Shown here piece by piece: positions 37,189 through 45,900 of a stretch of DNA of 64,000 nucleotides. The notes under the pieces are model-generated. The model ran no database searches and was not told the DNA's origin. It worked only from the letters and a program-made list of their open reading frames with translations. Made by a program: the position numbers and the translations under genes. Origin of the DNA: CAHJWO01 sp964245885 (GTDB taxonomy: Bacteria; Verrucomicrobiota; Verrucomicrobiia; Chthoniobacterales; SZAS-18); NCBI GenBank assembly GCA_964245885.1, contig CAXTOX010000001.1, positions 1 to 64,000 of the forward strand. The letters run 5' to 3'. How positions within the stretch are numbered: the first letter of the stretch is position 1; each line of letters starts with the position of its first letter.

Positions 37189-37689
37189 ATGCCGCCGACC
37201 GATCTGTCCACCGTCAACGCCGCGGCGCGGGCGGAATTCCTGCGCACGGTCGGACCGGTGTTCGAGCATACGCCTTGGATTGCGGAGGCGGTGGCCGACC
37301 GGCGGCCGTTCGGGAGCGTGGAAGCCCTGTGGGAGGCGATGTGCGAGACCGTGCGCGGTGCGGGCGAGGAACGGCAGACGGCGCTCATCCGCGCGCATCC
37401 CGACCTCGTCGGCCGCGCCGCGTTGACTGCAGAATCGCAGGGCGAGCAGTCGGCTGCCGGGTTGCTGGGGTTGTCGCCGGAGGAAGTGACGCTCTTCGGA
37501 CGGTACAATGCCGAGTACAAAGCGCGGTTCGGGTTCCCGTTCGTGATCTGTGCGCGTCTGAACAAGAAGGACGCCATCCTGGCGGCGTTTCCCGTGCGCC
37601 TGCGCAACACCGAGGCGCAGGAACGCGTGACCGCTTTGGACGAGATTTACAAGATCGCGCGCCTGCGGCTGGAGGATCTGATCGGATGA
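37189..37689 (+). CDS. 2-oxo-4-hydroxy-4-carboxy-5-ureidoimidazoline (OHCU) decarboxylase
   Basis: Third step after uricase: decarboxylates OHCU to S-allantoin. The 166-residue helical protein carries the catalytic histidine in IRAHPDLVGRAAL, the downstream glutamate in ESQGEQSAAGL, and the C-terminal FGFPFVICARLNKKDAILAA that closes the site. The ATG at 37189 has a good ribosome-binding site (AGGGG, about 8 bases away), so the 27-codon upstream extension is rejected. The 5-hydroxyisourate hydrolase gene follows across the 37742-37849 hairpin. Confidence 0.94.
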   Translation: MPPTDLSTVNAAARAEFLRTVGPVFEHTPWIAEAVADRRPFGSVEALWEAMCETVRGAGEERQTALIRAHPDLVGRAALTAESQGEQSAAGLLGLSPEEVTLFGRYNAEYKARFGFPFVICARLNKKDAILAAFPVRLRNTEAQERVTALDEIYKIARLRLEDLIG

Positions 37690-37741
37690 TGGTCGTGCGA
37701 CGCCGTATCCGGGCAGGCCGCGAAGCGGCCGGTCGTCACCA

Positions 37742-37849
37742 AGGTAGGGACGCGTCTCCGACGGGTCCCAAATTCCTCCGGGAGAAATCTTGCGCGAATG
37801 GCACGTCTTCCGGAAAATCTTGGGACCCGTCGGAGACGCGTCCCTACCT
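37742..37849. repeat. Perfect 29-bp inverted repeat
   Basis: Positions 37742-37770 and 37821-37849 are perfect reverse complements, containing GGGACGCGTCTCCGACGGG, with a 50-base loop. It sits between two genes of one degradation run and is the only content of the 195-base gap. Confidence 0.95.
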
Positions 37850-37884
37850 GTTGTTACGATGCCGCTGACGCGGCGAATCTCGCC

Positions 37885-38205
37885 ATGGGAAAACTCAGCA
37901 CCCACGTTCTCGACCTGCTGCGCGGCCGGCCCGCCGCTGGCATGACCATCGAACTGCGTGCGGCGGATGCCGTTCTCAAAACGGTCGTCACCAACGCCGA
38001 CGGCCGCACAGACGCGCCGCTGCTGGTTGACGATGCCCTGACCGCGGGCGAATACGAACTCACCTTTCACGTCGGCGACTACTTCGGCGAAACGGCGTTC
38101 CTCGACCGCGTGCCGGTGCGTTTCCGAATCGCCGACGCGGCGGCCAACTACCACGTTCCCCTGCTTTGCACGCCATGGGCTTACAGCACCTATCGCGGGA
38201 GTTGA
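37885..38205 (+). CDS. 5-hydroxyisourate hydrolase (transthyretin-like)
   Basis: Opens the ring of 5-hydroxyisourate to give OHCU, the step between uricase and the decarboxylase encoded just upstream. The 106-residue protein begins with the catalytic-histidine motif LSTHVLDLLRGRPA. It contains YFVELTF-like YELTFHVGDYF and ends with ANYHVPLLCTPWAYSTYRGS. The C-terminal YRGS is the diagnostic tetrapeptide separating this enzyme from transthyretin. Its last 31 bases overlap the start of the allantoate amidohydrolase gene in another frame. Confidence 0.95.
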   Translation: MGKLSTHVLDLLRGRPAAGMTIELRAADAVLKTVVTNADGRTDAPLLVDDALTAGEYELTFHVGDYFGETAFLDRVPVRFRIADAAANYHVPLLCTPWAYSTYRGS

Positions 38206-39368
38206 TGCGCCGCTGCGACGAACTCGGCCGGGTCAGCGACGAGCCGGGTCGCCTGACGCGCACGTTCCATTCGCCGGCCATGGCGCGCGCCAACACCCTC
38301 GTCGGCGGCTGGATGCGCGACGCCGGCCTCGAAGTGCGCGAGGACCCCGCGTTCAATCTCATCGGCCGCTGGCCGTGCGCCGACCGCCCTCGCGCCAAAA
38401 CGCTGCTGCTGGGTTCGCACCTCGACACCGTGCCCGACGCGGGCAAGTACGACGGCCCGCTCGGCGTGCTGGTGGCGCTGGCGGCGGTGACGGCCTTGCG
38501 CGAGGAAGGCGTACGGCTGCCGTTTGTGGTGGAGGTCGTCGGCTTTTCCGACGAGGAGGGCATGCGCTACCAGACGGCCTATCTCGGCAGCGGCGCAATG
38601 GCCGGGACGTTGGCGAAGCGCGACCTCGCCCGCATCGAGGAAAAAGGCATCGAGCGCGCCCGGCGCAAACGCGGCGAACTGCTGGCCTACGCAGAGGTCC
38701 ACATCGAGCAGGGACCGGTGCTCGAAGACGGCAAACAGGCGCTCGGAGTGGTCAGCGGCATCGCGGGACAAACCCGCGCGCGAGTGGAGTTCACCGGACG
38801 GGCGGGGCATGCGGGGACCACTCCGATGCACCTGCGCCAGGATGCCCTGTGCGCGGCGGCAGAGTTGATCCGGATCGTGGAGGGATGCGCGCGCGGCGAC
38901 GGCGGCGTACGGGTCGCCACCGTCGGTCAGATCGAAGTGCGTCCCGGTGCCAGCAACGTGATCCCCGGCTATGCGCGACTCTCCATCGACGTGCGGGATT
39001 TGTCCGACGGCGACCGCATTGCCGTCGTTGGGAAGATCCGTGAACAGGCTGATGTCATCGCCAGAGATCGAGGCGTGAAGATGCGTTGGACCACCATGCA
39101 GGAGACCGGCTCCGTCTGGTTCGACGGTCGATTGCGCGAATTGATGGATGCCGCCGTCCGCCGCCATGAACCCGACGCGCCATCGTTGTTCAGCGGCGCG
39201 GGGCACGACGCGGCGGCTTTGGCGGCGGTTTGTCCGACGGCAATGATGTTCGTGCGCTGCAAGGGCGGCGTCAGCCACCATCCCGCCGAGTCCGTCAAAA
39301 CCTCCGACGTGGCCAAGGCGATCGCGGCATTGCGCGACTTCGTGCTGGCGCTGGCAGTTGCCCATTGA
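38175..39368 (+). CDS. Allantoate amidohydrolase (M20 family)
   Basis: Hydrolyses allantoate to ureidoglycine, CO2 and ammonia. The 397-residue M20 enzyme has metal ligands in LGSHLDTVPDAGKYDGPLG, FSDEEGMRYQ and AYAEVHIEQGPVLE, plus the dimerisation-domain GHAGTTPMHLRQDAL and a late SGAGHDAAALA. These fit the carbamoylase/allantoate branch rather than peptidases. The assignment to allantoate rests on its place between hydroxyisourate hydrolase and allantoinase. The ATG at 38175 is preferred to a TTG three codons upstream. A family relative at 63259 probably serves pyrimidines. Confidence 0.92.
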   Translation: MGLQHLSRELMRRCDELGRVSDEPGRLTRTFHSPAMARANTLVGGWMRDAGLEVREDPAFNLIGRWPCADRPRAKTLLLGSHLDTVPDAGKYDGPLGVLVALAAVTALREEGVRLPFVVEVVGFSDEEGMRYQTAYLGSGAMAGTLAKRDLARIEEKGIERARRKRGELLAYAEVHIEQGPVLEDGKQALGVVSGIAGQTRARVEFTGRAGHAGTTPMHLRQDALCAAAELIRIVEGCARGDGGVRVATVGQIEVRPGASNVIPGYARLSIDVRDLSDGDRIAVVGKIREQADVIARDRGVKMRWTTMQETGSVWFDGRLRELMDAAVRRHEPDAPSLFSGAGHDAAALAAVCPTAMMFVRCKGGVSHHPAESVKTSDVAKAIAALRDFVLALAVAH

Positions 39369-39374
39369 CGTTCC

Positions 39375-40664
39375 ATGCCTGACTTCGACCTGCTCATCCA
39401 AGGTGCGGCGAACCTGCCCGCCATCGGCATCGCCGACGGCCGCATCGCCGCGTTCGCGGAAGGTTCCGCCCGCGAAAAGATCGACGCTGCGGGCTGGCTC
39501 GTGCTGCCGGGAGCCATCGACGCGCACGTGCATTTCAACGAACCCGGCCGCGCGGATTGGGAGGGGATCGAAACCGGTTCGCGTGCCTGTGCCGTCGGCG
39601 GCACGACGACCTATTTCGACATGCCGCTCAACTCCACGCCGCCGGTGTGCGACGCGGCCTCGTTCGCCGCGAAGCGCGCGGTCGCGGAGAGGAAGTCGCA
39701 CGTGGACTTTGCGTTGTGGGGTGGGTTGGTGCCGGGGAAACTGGATGCCGTCGAGGCACTCCATGCCTGCGGCGCGGTGGGACTGAAGGCGTTCATGTCC
39801 GGCAGCGGCATCGATGATTTCCCCAAAGCCGACGCCGCGACGCTGAAGGCCGGCATGAAGAAGGCCGCCGCGCTCGGGATGGTGGTGGCCGTCCACGCGG
39901 AGATCGACCACCCGGAATACGCCCGCGGCACGAGCGTGCGCGACTACCTCGCCTCCCGTCCGATCTCGATGGAACTCGAAGCCATCCGCCTCGCGCTCGA
40001 CCTGGCGGGCGAGACGGGTTGCGCGTTGCACGTCGTCCACGTCAGCAGCGCGGAAGGCGTGCGGTTGATCCGGCAGGCTTTTTCCGGGCACGGCGTGGAC
40101 GTGACCTGCGAGACTTGTCCGCACTACCTGACGCTGACCGACGGGGACGTCGAACGCCTCGGCGCGCCGGCCAAATGCGCGCCGCCGCTGCGCCCGGAAG
40201 CCGAACGCCGCGCCCTGCTGGAACTCGTGCGCAACGGCTACGTTGACTGGATCGCCACCGACCACTCGCCGGCTCCGCCGTCCATGAAGAACGACGCCGA
40301 CTTCTTCAAGATCTGGGGCGGCATTTCCAGTTGCCAGCATTTACCGGGGTTGTTGTTCGACCTCGGGTTGGCACCTGGAGCGGTGGCGCGGTTGACCGCC
40401 CGTGCGGTGGCGGAGCGGTTCCGGCTGTCCCCTGGCAAGGGGCAGCTCGCCGTCGGTGCGGACGCGGACTTGGCGTTGTTCGATCCTGCCGGTCAGACGC
40501 ACGTCACGGCAGCTTCCCTGCAATACCGCCACAAAGTGACGCCCTATCTCGGTCGCACGTTGCGCGGGGCGGTTCGCCGGACGATCCTGCGGGGCCGGAC
40601 CGTGGCGGTCGACGAGCGGCCGGTGGGTGAACCCGGCGGCCAGCTCGTGATTCCTGCCCGTTGA
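39375..40664 (+). CDS. allB: Allantoinase
   Basis: Cyclic amidohydrolase of 429 residues that converts allantoin to allantoate. The binuclear metal site is readable: IDAHVHFNEPGR (first histidines), the carboxylated lysine in GLKAFMSGSG, the histidine in VVAVHAEIDHP, the one in ALHVVHVSSAEG, and the aspartate in WIATDHSPAP. FNEPGR and SGSG favour allantoinase over dihydroorotase and dihydropyrimidinase. It starts 6 bases after the amidohydrolase stop and is followed by the aminohydrolase gene 7 bases on, one tight operon. Confidence 0.93.
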   Translation: MPDFDLLIQGAANLPAIGIADGRIAAFAEGSAREKIDAAGWLVLPGAIDAHVHFNEPGRADWEGIETGSRACAVGGTTTYFDMPLNSTPPVCDAASFAAKRAVAERKSHVDFALWGGLVPGKLDAVEALHACGAVGLKAFMSGSGIDDFPKADAATLKAGMKKAAALGMVVAVHAEIDHPEYARGTSVRDYLASRPISMELEAIRLALDLAGETGCALHVVHVSSAEGVRLIRQAFSGHGVDVTCETCPHYLTLTDGDVERLGAPAKCAPPLRPEAERRALLELVRNGYVDWIATDHSPAPPSMKNDADFFKIWGGISSCQHLPGLLFDLGLAPGAVARLTARAVAERFRLSPGKGQLAVGADADLALFDPAGQTHVTAASLQYRHKVTPYLGRTLRGAVRRTILRGRTVAVDERPVGEPGGQLVIPAR

Positions 40665-40671
40665 TCTTTCC

Positions 40672-41406
40672 ATGTATCCGAAACTCGGCCTGACCCGCAA
40701 CGTCATCCGGCGCAACTACGCGCTCATCACTCCGGACGGCTACGTGCCCAGCGTGCTGCCGGGCTGGGTGCGCTGCACGCCGTACGTGATCATTTCCCCG
40801 GCGATGGGCGCGCGCGTCACGCAGATGATCGTCGACCTGGGGGAAGGAGGGGAGGGACACGGCTACACGGGCGGCGAGGAATGGTTCTTCTACGTGGTCG
40901 CGGGCGGCGGCAAGTGCAACGGCAAGAAAGTCGCGGCCGGCGGGTACGTGTACGTCCCGGCGGATTCGTGGTACGAGTTCACCGGGACGCACGAAGGCAC
41001 GCGGGTCCTGGTTTTCCGAAAGACCTGGGAACACACGGCGGACGAGACCGACGAAGCTCCTTCCTTCTTCACCGGCCACGAAAAGGAGGCGGCCGAATCG
41101 CCCTTCCTCGGTGACCCGCGTGCGCGTCTGAAAACACTCCTTCCCGACGGTCCGGCGATGGATATGGCCGTCAACATCTTCACCTACGATCCTGGCGCGA
41201 CGCTGCCGTTCGTCGAAACGCACGTCATGGAGCACGGGATGCTCTTTCTGGACGGCGGCGGGGTGTACCGTCTCGACGAGGACTGGCACCCGGTCCAGGC
41301 GGGTGATTCGCTGTGGATCGCGTCGTACTGCCCGCAATGGTTCATCGCGGCGGGGCCGGGACCGGCGCGCTACCTCTATTACAAGGACGTGAACCGCCTC
41401 CCATGA
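40672..41406 (+). CDS. (S)-ureidoglycine aminohydrolase (bicupin)
   Basis: Releases ammonia from ureidoglycine to give S-ureidoglycolate. The 244-residue protein is a double cupin. The N-terminal cupin includes the GYTGGEEWFFYVVAGGG strand pair, and the C-terminal one the manganese-site FVETHVMEHGMLFLDG, followed by WHPVQAGDSLWIASYCPQWF, which is the family's signature end. Its length is typical. The stop overlaps the next start by four bases (ATGA), so that product is made in fixed ratio with it. Confidence 0.93.
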   Translation: MYPKLGLTRNVIRRNYALITPDGYVPSVLPGWVRCTPYVIISPAMGARVTQMIVDLGEGGEGHGYTGGEEWFFYVVAGGGKCNGKKVAAGGYVYVPADSWYEFTGTHEGTRVLVFRKTWEHTADETDEAPSFFTGHEKEAAESPFLGDPRARLKTLLPDGPAMDMAVNIFTYDPGATLPFVETHVMEHGMLFLDGGGVYRLDEDWHPVQAGDSLWIASYCPQWFIAAGPGPARYLYYKDVNRLP

Positions 41407-42749
41407 TACCCACGCTTTCCGCCGCCGAACTCGCCCCGGTCGTCGATGACCTGCGCGTCGCCAACCAGGTTTTTCTCGGGCGCTACCCGGGCGAGTCCAA
41501 CCGCCGCCAACCCGTGCATGTGGTGTACGGCGGCGCGCACCTGTTCAAGGCGGACACCGCCCGCAAGCTCGGCGAAACGGCGCGGCGTTCCTTGCAGGAG
41601 TACGCGCCCGATCCCGCCGCGCTCGCCACGGCGCTCGGCGCGCGGTGGGACGCGGCGTTCGCGCGGGATTTGTACGCGCGCGTCGTCGCCAAGCTGGTAC
41701 GCGAGCCGGTGGAGGATTTCCGGCTCGATTTCGAGGACGGTTACGGCAACCGGCCGGACGCCCAGGAAGACGAACACGCCGTCTCGGCCGCGGGGGAGGT
41801 GGCCGCCGGGTTGGTGGCGGGAACGCTGCCGCCGTTCATCGGCATCCGGATCAAACCCTTCAACGAGGACCTGCGCGCGCGCAGCCTGCGGACGCTCGAC
41901 CTGTTCGTGTCGGCGCTCGTGGAAAAAACCGGCGGCAAGCTGCCGGAGAATTTTGTGATCACCGTCCCCAAGGTGCAAATTGCCGCGCACGTGACGGCGG
42001 CGGCGAGGACCTGCGCCCTGCTGGAGCCGAAGCTCGGCCTGCCGCCGGGCGCGCTCCGGCTGGAACTGATGGTCGAGACGCCGCAGGCGATCATCGACGC
42101 TACGGGTCGTTGCCCGCTGTTGGGCTTCATTGAGGCGGCGGAGGGCCGCTGCTCCAGCCTGCATTTCGGGGTGTACGATTACACGGCGTCTTTTGGCATC
42201 ACGGCCGCCTACCAGGTGATGGGACATCCGGCGTGTGATTTCGCGCGCACGGTGATGGTCGCGGCCCTGGCGGGAACGGGCGTGCAGCTCTCCGACGGCG
42301 CGACGAACATCCTGCCCGTCGGTCCGCACCGGGGCGTGGATTTGTCCGACGCGCAGCTTCAGGAGAACCGCGAGGCGGTGTACGGCGCGTGGCGGCTGGC
42401 GTTCGAGGACACGCTGCACTCGTTGCGCAACGGCATCTACGAGGGCTGGGATTTGCACCCGGCGCAACTCGTCGCGCGGTACGCGGCGGTGTACTCGTTC
42501 TTCCTGGCGGGCCTGCCGGCGGCGTCCGGGCGGCTGAAGGCGTTCGTGGAAAAAGCGGCGCTGGCCTCGCTGTTCGGAGACGTGTTCGACGATGCCGCCA
42601 CGGGCCAGGGATTGTTGAATTTCTTCCTGCGCGGCATTGCGTGCGGGGCGATCACCGAGGACGAGGCGTTGGCGACCGGCCTGACGCTGGGGGAAATCCG
42701 CTCGCGCTCGTTCCTGAAAATCCTGCTCGGCCGGCGTGGTTCAGCCTGA
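41403..42749 (+). CDS. DUF6986-type aldolase/citrate-lyase-like protein
   Basis: A 448-residue protein related to HpcH/HpaI aldolase and malate-synthase-like TIM barrels. The barrel signals are DFRLDFEDGYGNRP, FIGIRIKPFNEDL, FVITVPKVQIAAHV, LRLELMVETPQAIID and SLHFGVYDYTASFG. The ExE-type glutamates fit a metal/oxoacid site. These resemble the uncharacterised 'DUF6986' proteins sometimes labelled phosphoenolpyruvate kinase and found near ureide genes. It is fused into the operon by an ATGA overlap with ureidoglycine aminohydrolase, so it probably acts on the next metabolite (ureidoglycolate or glyoxylate). The substrate is inference only. Confidence 0.8.
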   Translation: MIPTLSAAELAPVVDDLRVANQVFLGRYPGESNRRQPVHVVYGGAHLFKADTARKLGETARRSLQEYAPDPAALATALGARWDAAFARDLYARVVAKLVREPVEDFRLDFEDGYGNRPDAQEDEHAVSAAGEVAAGLVAGTLPPFIGIRIKPFNEDLRARSLRTLDLFVSALVEKTGGKLPENFVITVPKVQIAAHVTAAARTCALLEPKLGLPPGALRLELMVETPQAIIDATGRCPLLGFIEAAEGRCSSLHFGVYDYTASFGITAAYQVMGHPACDFARTVMVAALAGTGVQLSDGATNILPVGPHRGVDLSDAQLQENREAVYGAWRLAFEDTLHSLRNGIYEGWDLHPAQLVARYAAVYSFFLAGLPAASGRLKAFVEKAALASLFGDVFDDAATGQGLLNFFLRGIACGAITEDEALATGLTLGEIRSRSFLKILLGRRGSA

Positions 42750-42753
42750 AAGA

Positions 42754-42888
42754 TCCTCTCGCAAAGGACGCGAAGGACGCAAAGGAGGCGAGGGGGATCG
42801 GGAAGAAGCCTCTGTGCGAGGCTTTCTCTGGCTGGCTGATTGGATCTGGAACACCCCTTTCTTTTTCTTCGCGGCCTTTGCGAGAGGC
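42754..42888. repeat. CGCAAAGG-armed inverted repeat with conserved centre
   Basis: The left arm starts CCTCTCGCAAAGGACGCG (42755); the right arm ends GCGGCCTTTGCGAGAGGC (42888). The centre contains a small hairpin (GCCTC-TGTGC-GAGGC) and CTGGAACA. About 85 bases of centre plus right arm recur nearly unchanged at 63183-63253. The xanthine dehydrogenase start is 24 bases after it. Confidence 0.92.
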
Positions 42889-42911
42889 ACTCTTTGCTGC
42901 ATTCTACAGAG

Positions 42912-45900
42912 ATGGTGGGCACTACCGAGGGCAGTTTTTCTTTTTCGCTGAACGGCGAACGCGTCGAAGTGCGCGAACTCTCCACGCACACGACGCTGCT
43001 CGACTGGCTCCGACGCTCCGGCCGCACCGGGACGAAGTGCGGCTGCAACGAGGGCGACTGCGGCGCGTGTACGGTGACGCTCCTCGACACGGACCACGAG
43101 GGACGCCCCACCTGGCGCGCGGTCAACAGTTGCATCGCGCTGCTGCCGATGTTCGCCGGCCGCGAGGTGATGACGGTCGAAGGCGTCGCGGGCGCGGACG
43201 ACACGCTCCATCCGGTGCAGGCCGCGATGGTCAAGCACTACGGTTCGCAATGCGGCTACTGCACGCCGGGGATCATCATGTCGATGTTCGAGGGCTACTA
43301 CCGCGAAGACCTCCGCGAACCCTGGCAGATCGCCGACCAGCTTTGCGGCAACCTTTGCCGCTGCACGGGGTATCGTCCCATCCGCGACGCCGCCTGCGAA
43401 ACGCTGCTCTGCCTAGGAAAATCAGGCGGCAAAATGTGCGCGGCGAAATCCTCGTGCGATCCGCACGCGCGCCGTCTGCTGGGCGACCGCTCCGCGCTGG
43501 CACCGTGTCACTACGAGCGTGGGAACGAGTCTTTCCTGCGGCCCGGCTCGTTGGGGGAATTGCTGTCGCTGGTGCGGCGTGACCCCGGCGCGCGGCTCAT
43601 CGCGGGCGGCACCGAGATCGGCGTCGAAATCAACAAGCAGCAAGCCACCTGCCCGCGCCTTATCTCCGTGGAAGCGGTCGCCGAACTGCGCGAGACCCGG
43701 TGCGAACCCGAAGCCTGGCACTTCGGCGCGGCGGCTCCTTTAACGACCGTCGAGGAAGCCGTCGGTGAAGAGTTTCCTTCCTTTGGCAAAATGCTCTGGC
43801 TTTTCGGATTTCGTCAGTTGCGCAACCGCGCCACGCTCGGGGGCAGCCTGGCCACGTCCTCGCCCATCGGCGACGCCGCGCCCGTCCTGCTCTCGCTCGA
43901 CGCCGCGTTGCAACTCGTCTCCGAGGAACACGGTGAACGCACGATCCCGCTGGACGAGTTCTTCACCGGCTACCGTCGCAACGCCCTGCGCGAGGGCGAG
44001 ATCATCAAGACGGTCGTCCTCCCGCACCGGCGTCCGCACCGGGCGGAGTTCTTCAAGGTGTCCAGGAGGCGCGAAATGGACATCAGCGCGGTTTCCGCCG
44101 CCTTCTGGATCGAATGCGACGAACGGGAAATCGTCACCCGCGCGCGCCTGGCGTTTGGCGGGGTGGCCGCGACCCCGACGCGGGCAAGGCGCGCCGAACA
44201 GGCGCAGATCGGACGCACGCTCGAAGACGCCCGCGAGGCGGTGCTTGCCGCGCTGGGCGAGGAATTCAACCCGCTCTCCGACCGTCGTGGCAGCGCCGAA
44301 TACCGGCGCGGGGTCATCCGCAGTTTGTGGGAAAAATTCGTGCGCGGCGAGGCGGGGCCTCAGGACGTGCGCGGCAGCTTCGTCAGCCACGAACCGTGGC
44401 AGGTGGACTCCGACTCGCGCGCGTTGCCGCACGAGAGCAGCACGGGGCACGTCACCGGCCGCGCGCAGTACGTGGACGACATCGCGCAACGCCGCCCGAT
44501 GCTCGACGTGTGGCCGGTGTGTTCGCCGCACGCCCACGCCCGCATCCTCCGGCGCGACGTGACCCGCGCGCGGGCCGTGCCGGGGGTGCGCGCGGTGTTG
44601 ATGGCCGAGGACGTGCCGGGCCACAACAACGTCGGCGTCACCCGCAAGGACGAAACGCTTTTCGCGGAGGACGAGGCGCTCTACCATCAACACCTCGTCG
44701 TGCTGGTCGTCGGCGACTCGCCGGAAGCCTGCCGGGAGGCGGCGACGTTAGTCGAAGTGGAATACGAACCGCTGCCCGCCCTCGTGACGATCCATGACGC
44801 GGTCGCGGCGGACAGTTTTCACACCGACGCCAACTACATGCGCCGGGGCGACTGGCGCGCGGGCTTGGCGGCCAGCCCGCACCGGATGGAGGGGACGTTT
44901 GAGTTGGGCGGCCAGGAGCATTTCTACCTCGAAACGCAGGCCGCGTGGGCCGAGGTGGACGGCGACGGCAACGTGCTGATTTCTTCCTCCACGCAGCACC
45001 CGAGCGAGATCCAGACCATCGTCGGCGAAGTGCTCGGCCTGCCGCGTCATCGCGTCGTCGTGCAGGCTCCGCGCATGGGCGGAGGCTTCGGCGGCAAGGA
45101 AACGCAGGGCAACACTTGGGCCGCGCTCGCGGCGGTGGCGGCGTTGAAGACCGGCCGACCCGTGCGCGTGCAGACCGACCGCGACGTGGACATGCGCATG
45201 ACCGGCAAGCGTCACCCTTTCCTGGCTAATTTTCAGGTCGGCTACGACGACGACGGCAAAATCCTCGCTCTGAAATGCGACCTGATTTCCAACGGCGGCT
45301 GGTCGCTCGACCTGTCGATGCCGGTGACGGACCGCGCGATGTTCCACACGGATAACGCCTACTATATTCCAGACATCGAGGTCAGCGGCCGGGTGGCGAA
45401 AACGCACATCGCCTCCAACACGGCCTTCCGCGGCTTCGGCGGACCGCAGGGCATGCTCGTCATCGAGGAAATCATGGACCGCGTCGCGCGCCGCGTGCGC
45501 CAGCCGCCGGAGGAGGTACGCGAGCGCAATTTCTACCATGGGCGCGGCGAGACGAACACCACCCACTACGGCGAGGAAATCGGTGACTTCCGGCTGCCCG
45601 CGCTCTGGCGGCAGCTCAAGGAAAGTGCGTCGTTCGACGCGCGGCGCGAGGAGATCACGCGCTGGAACCAGGCCCGCGTCGGGGTCAAGCGCGGACTGGC
45701 CATCACGCCGGTGAAGTTCGGCATCAGCTTCACGTACACCGCTTACAACCAAGCGGGCGCGCTGGTCCTGCTCTACCGCGATGGCACGGCGCAGGTCAAC
45801 CACGGCGGCACGGAAATGGGTCAGGGCCTTCACACCAAAATTCTCGGCGTCGCCGTGCGCGAACTCGGCCTACCGCCCGAGCGCATCCGCCTGATGATGA

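Noticed and set aside
42840..42911. Extended N-terminus of xanthine dehydrogenase
   Set aside because: The added 24 residues are a translation of the CGCAAAGG repeat and precede the normal domain start.
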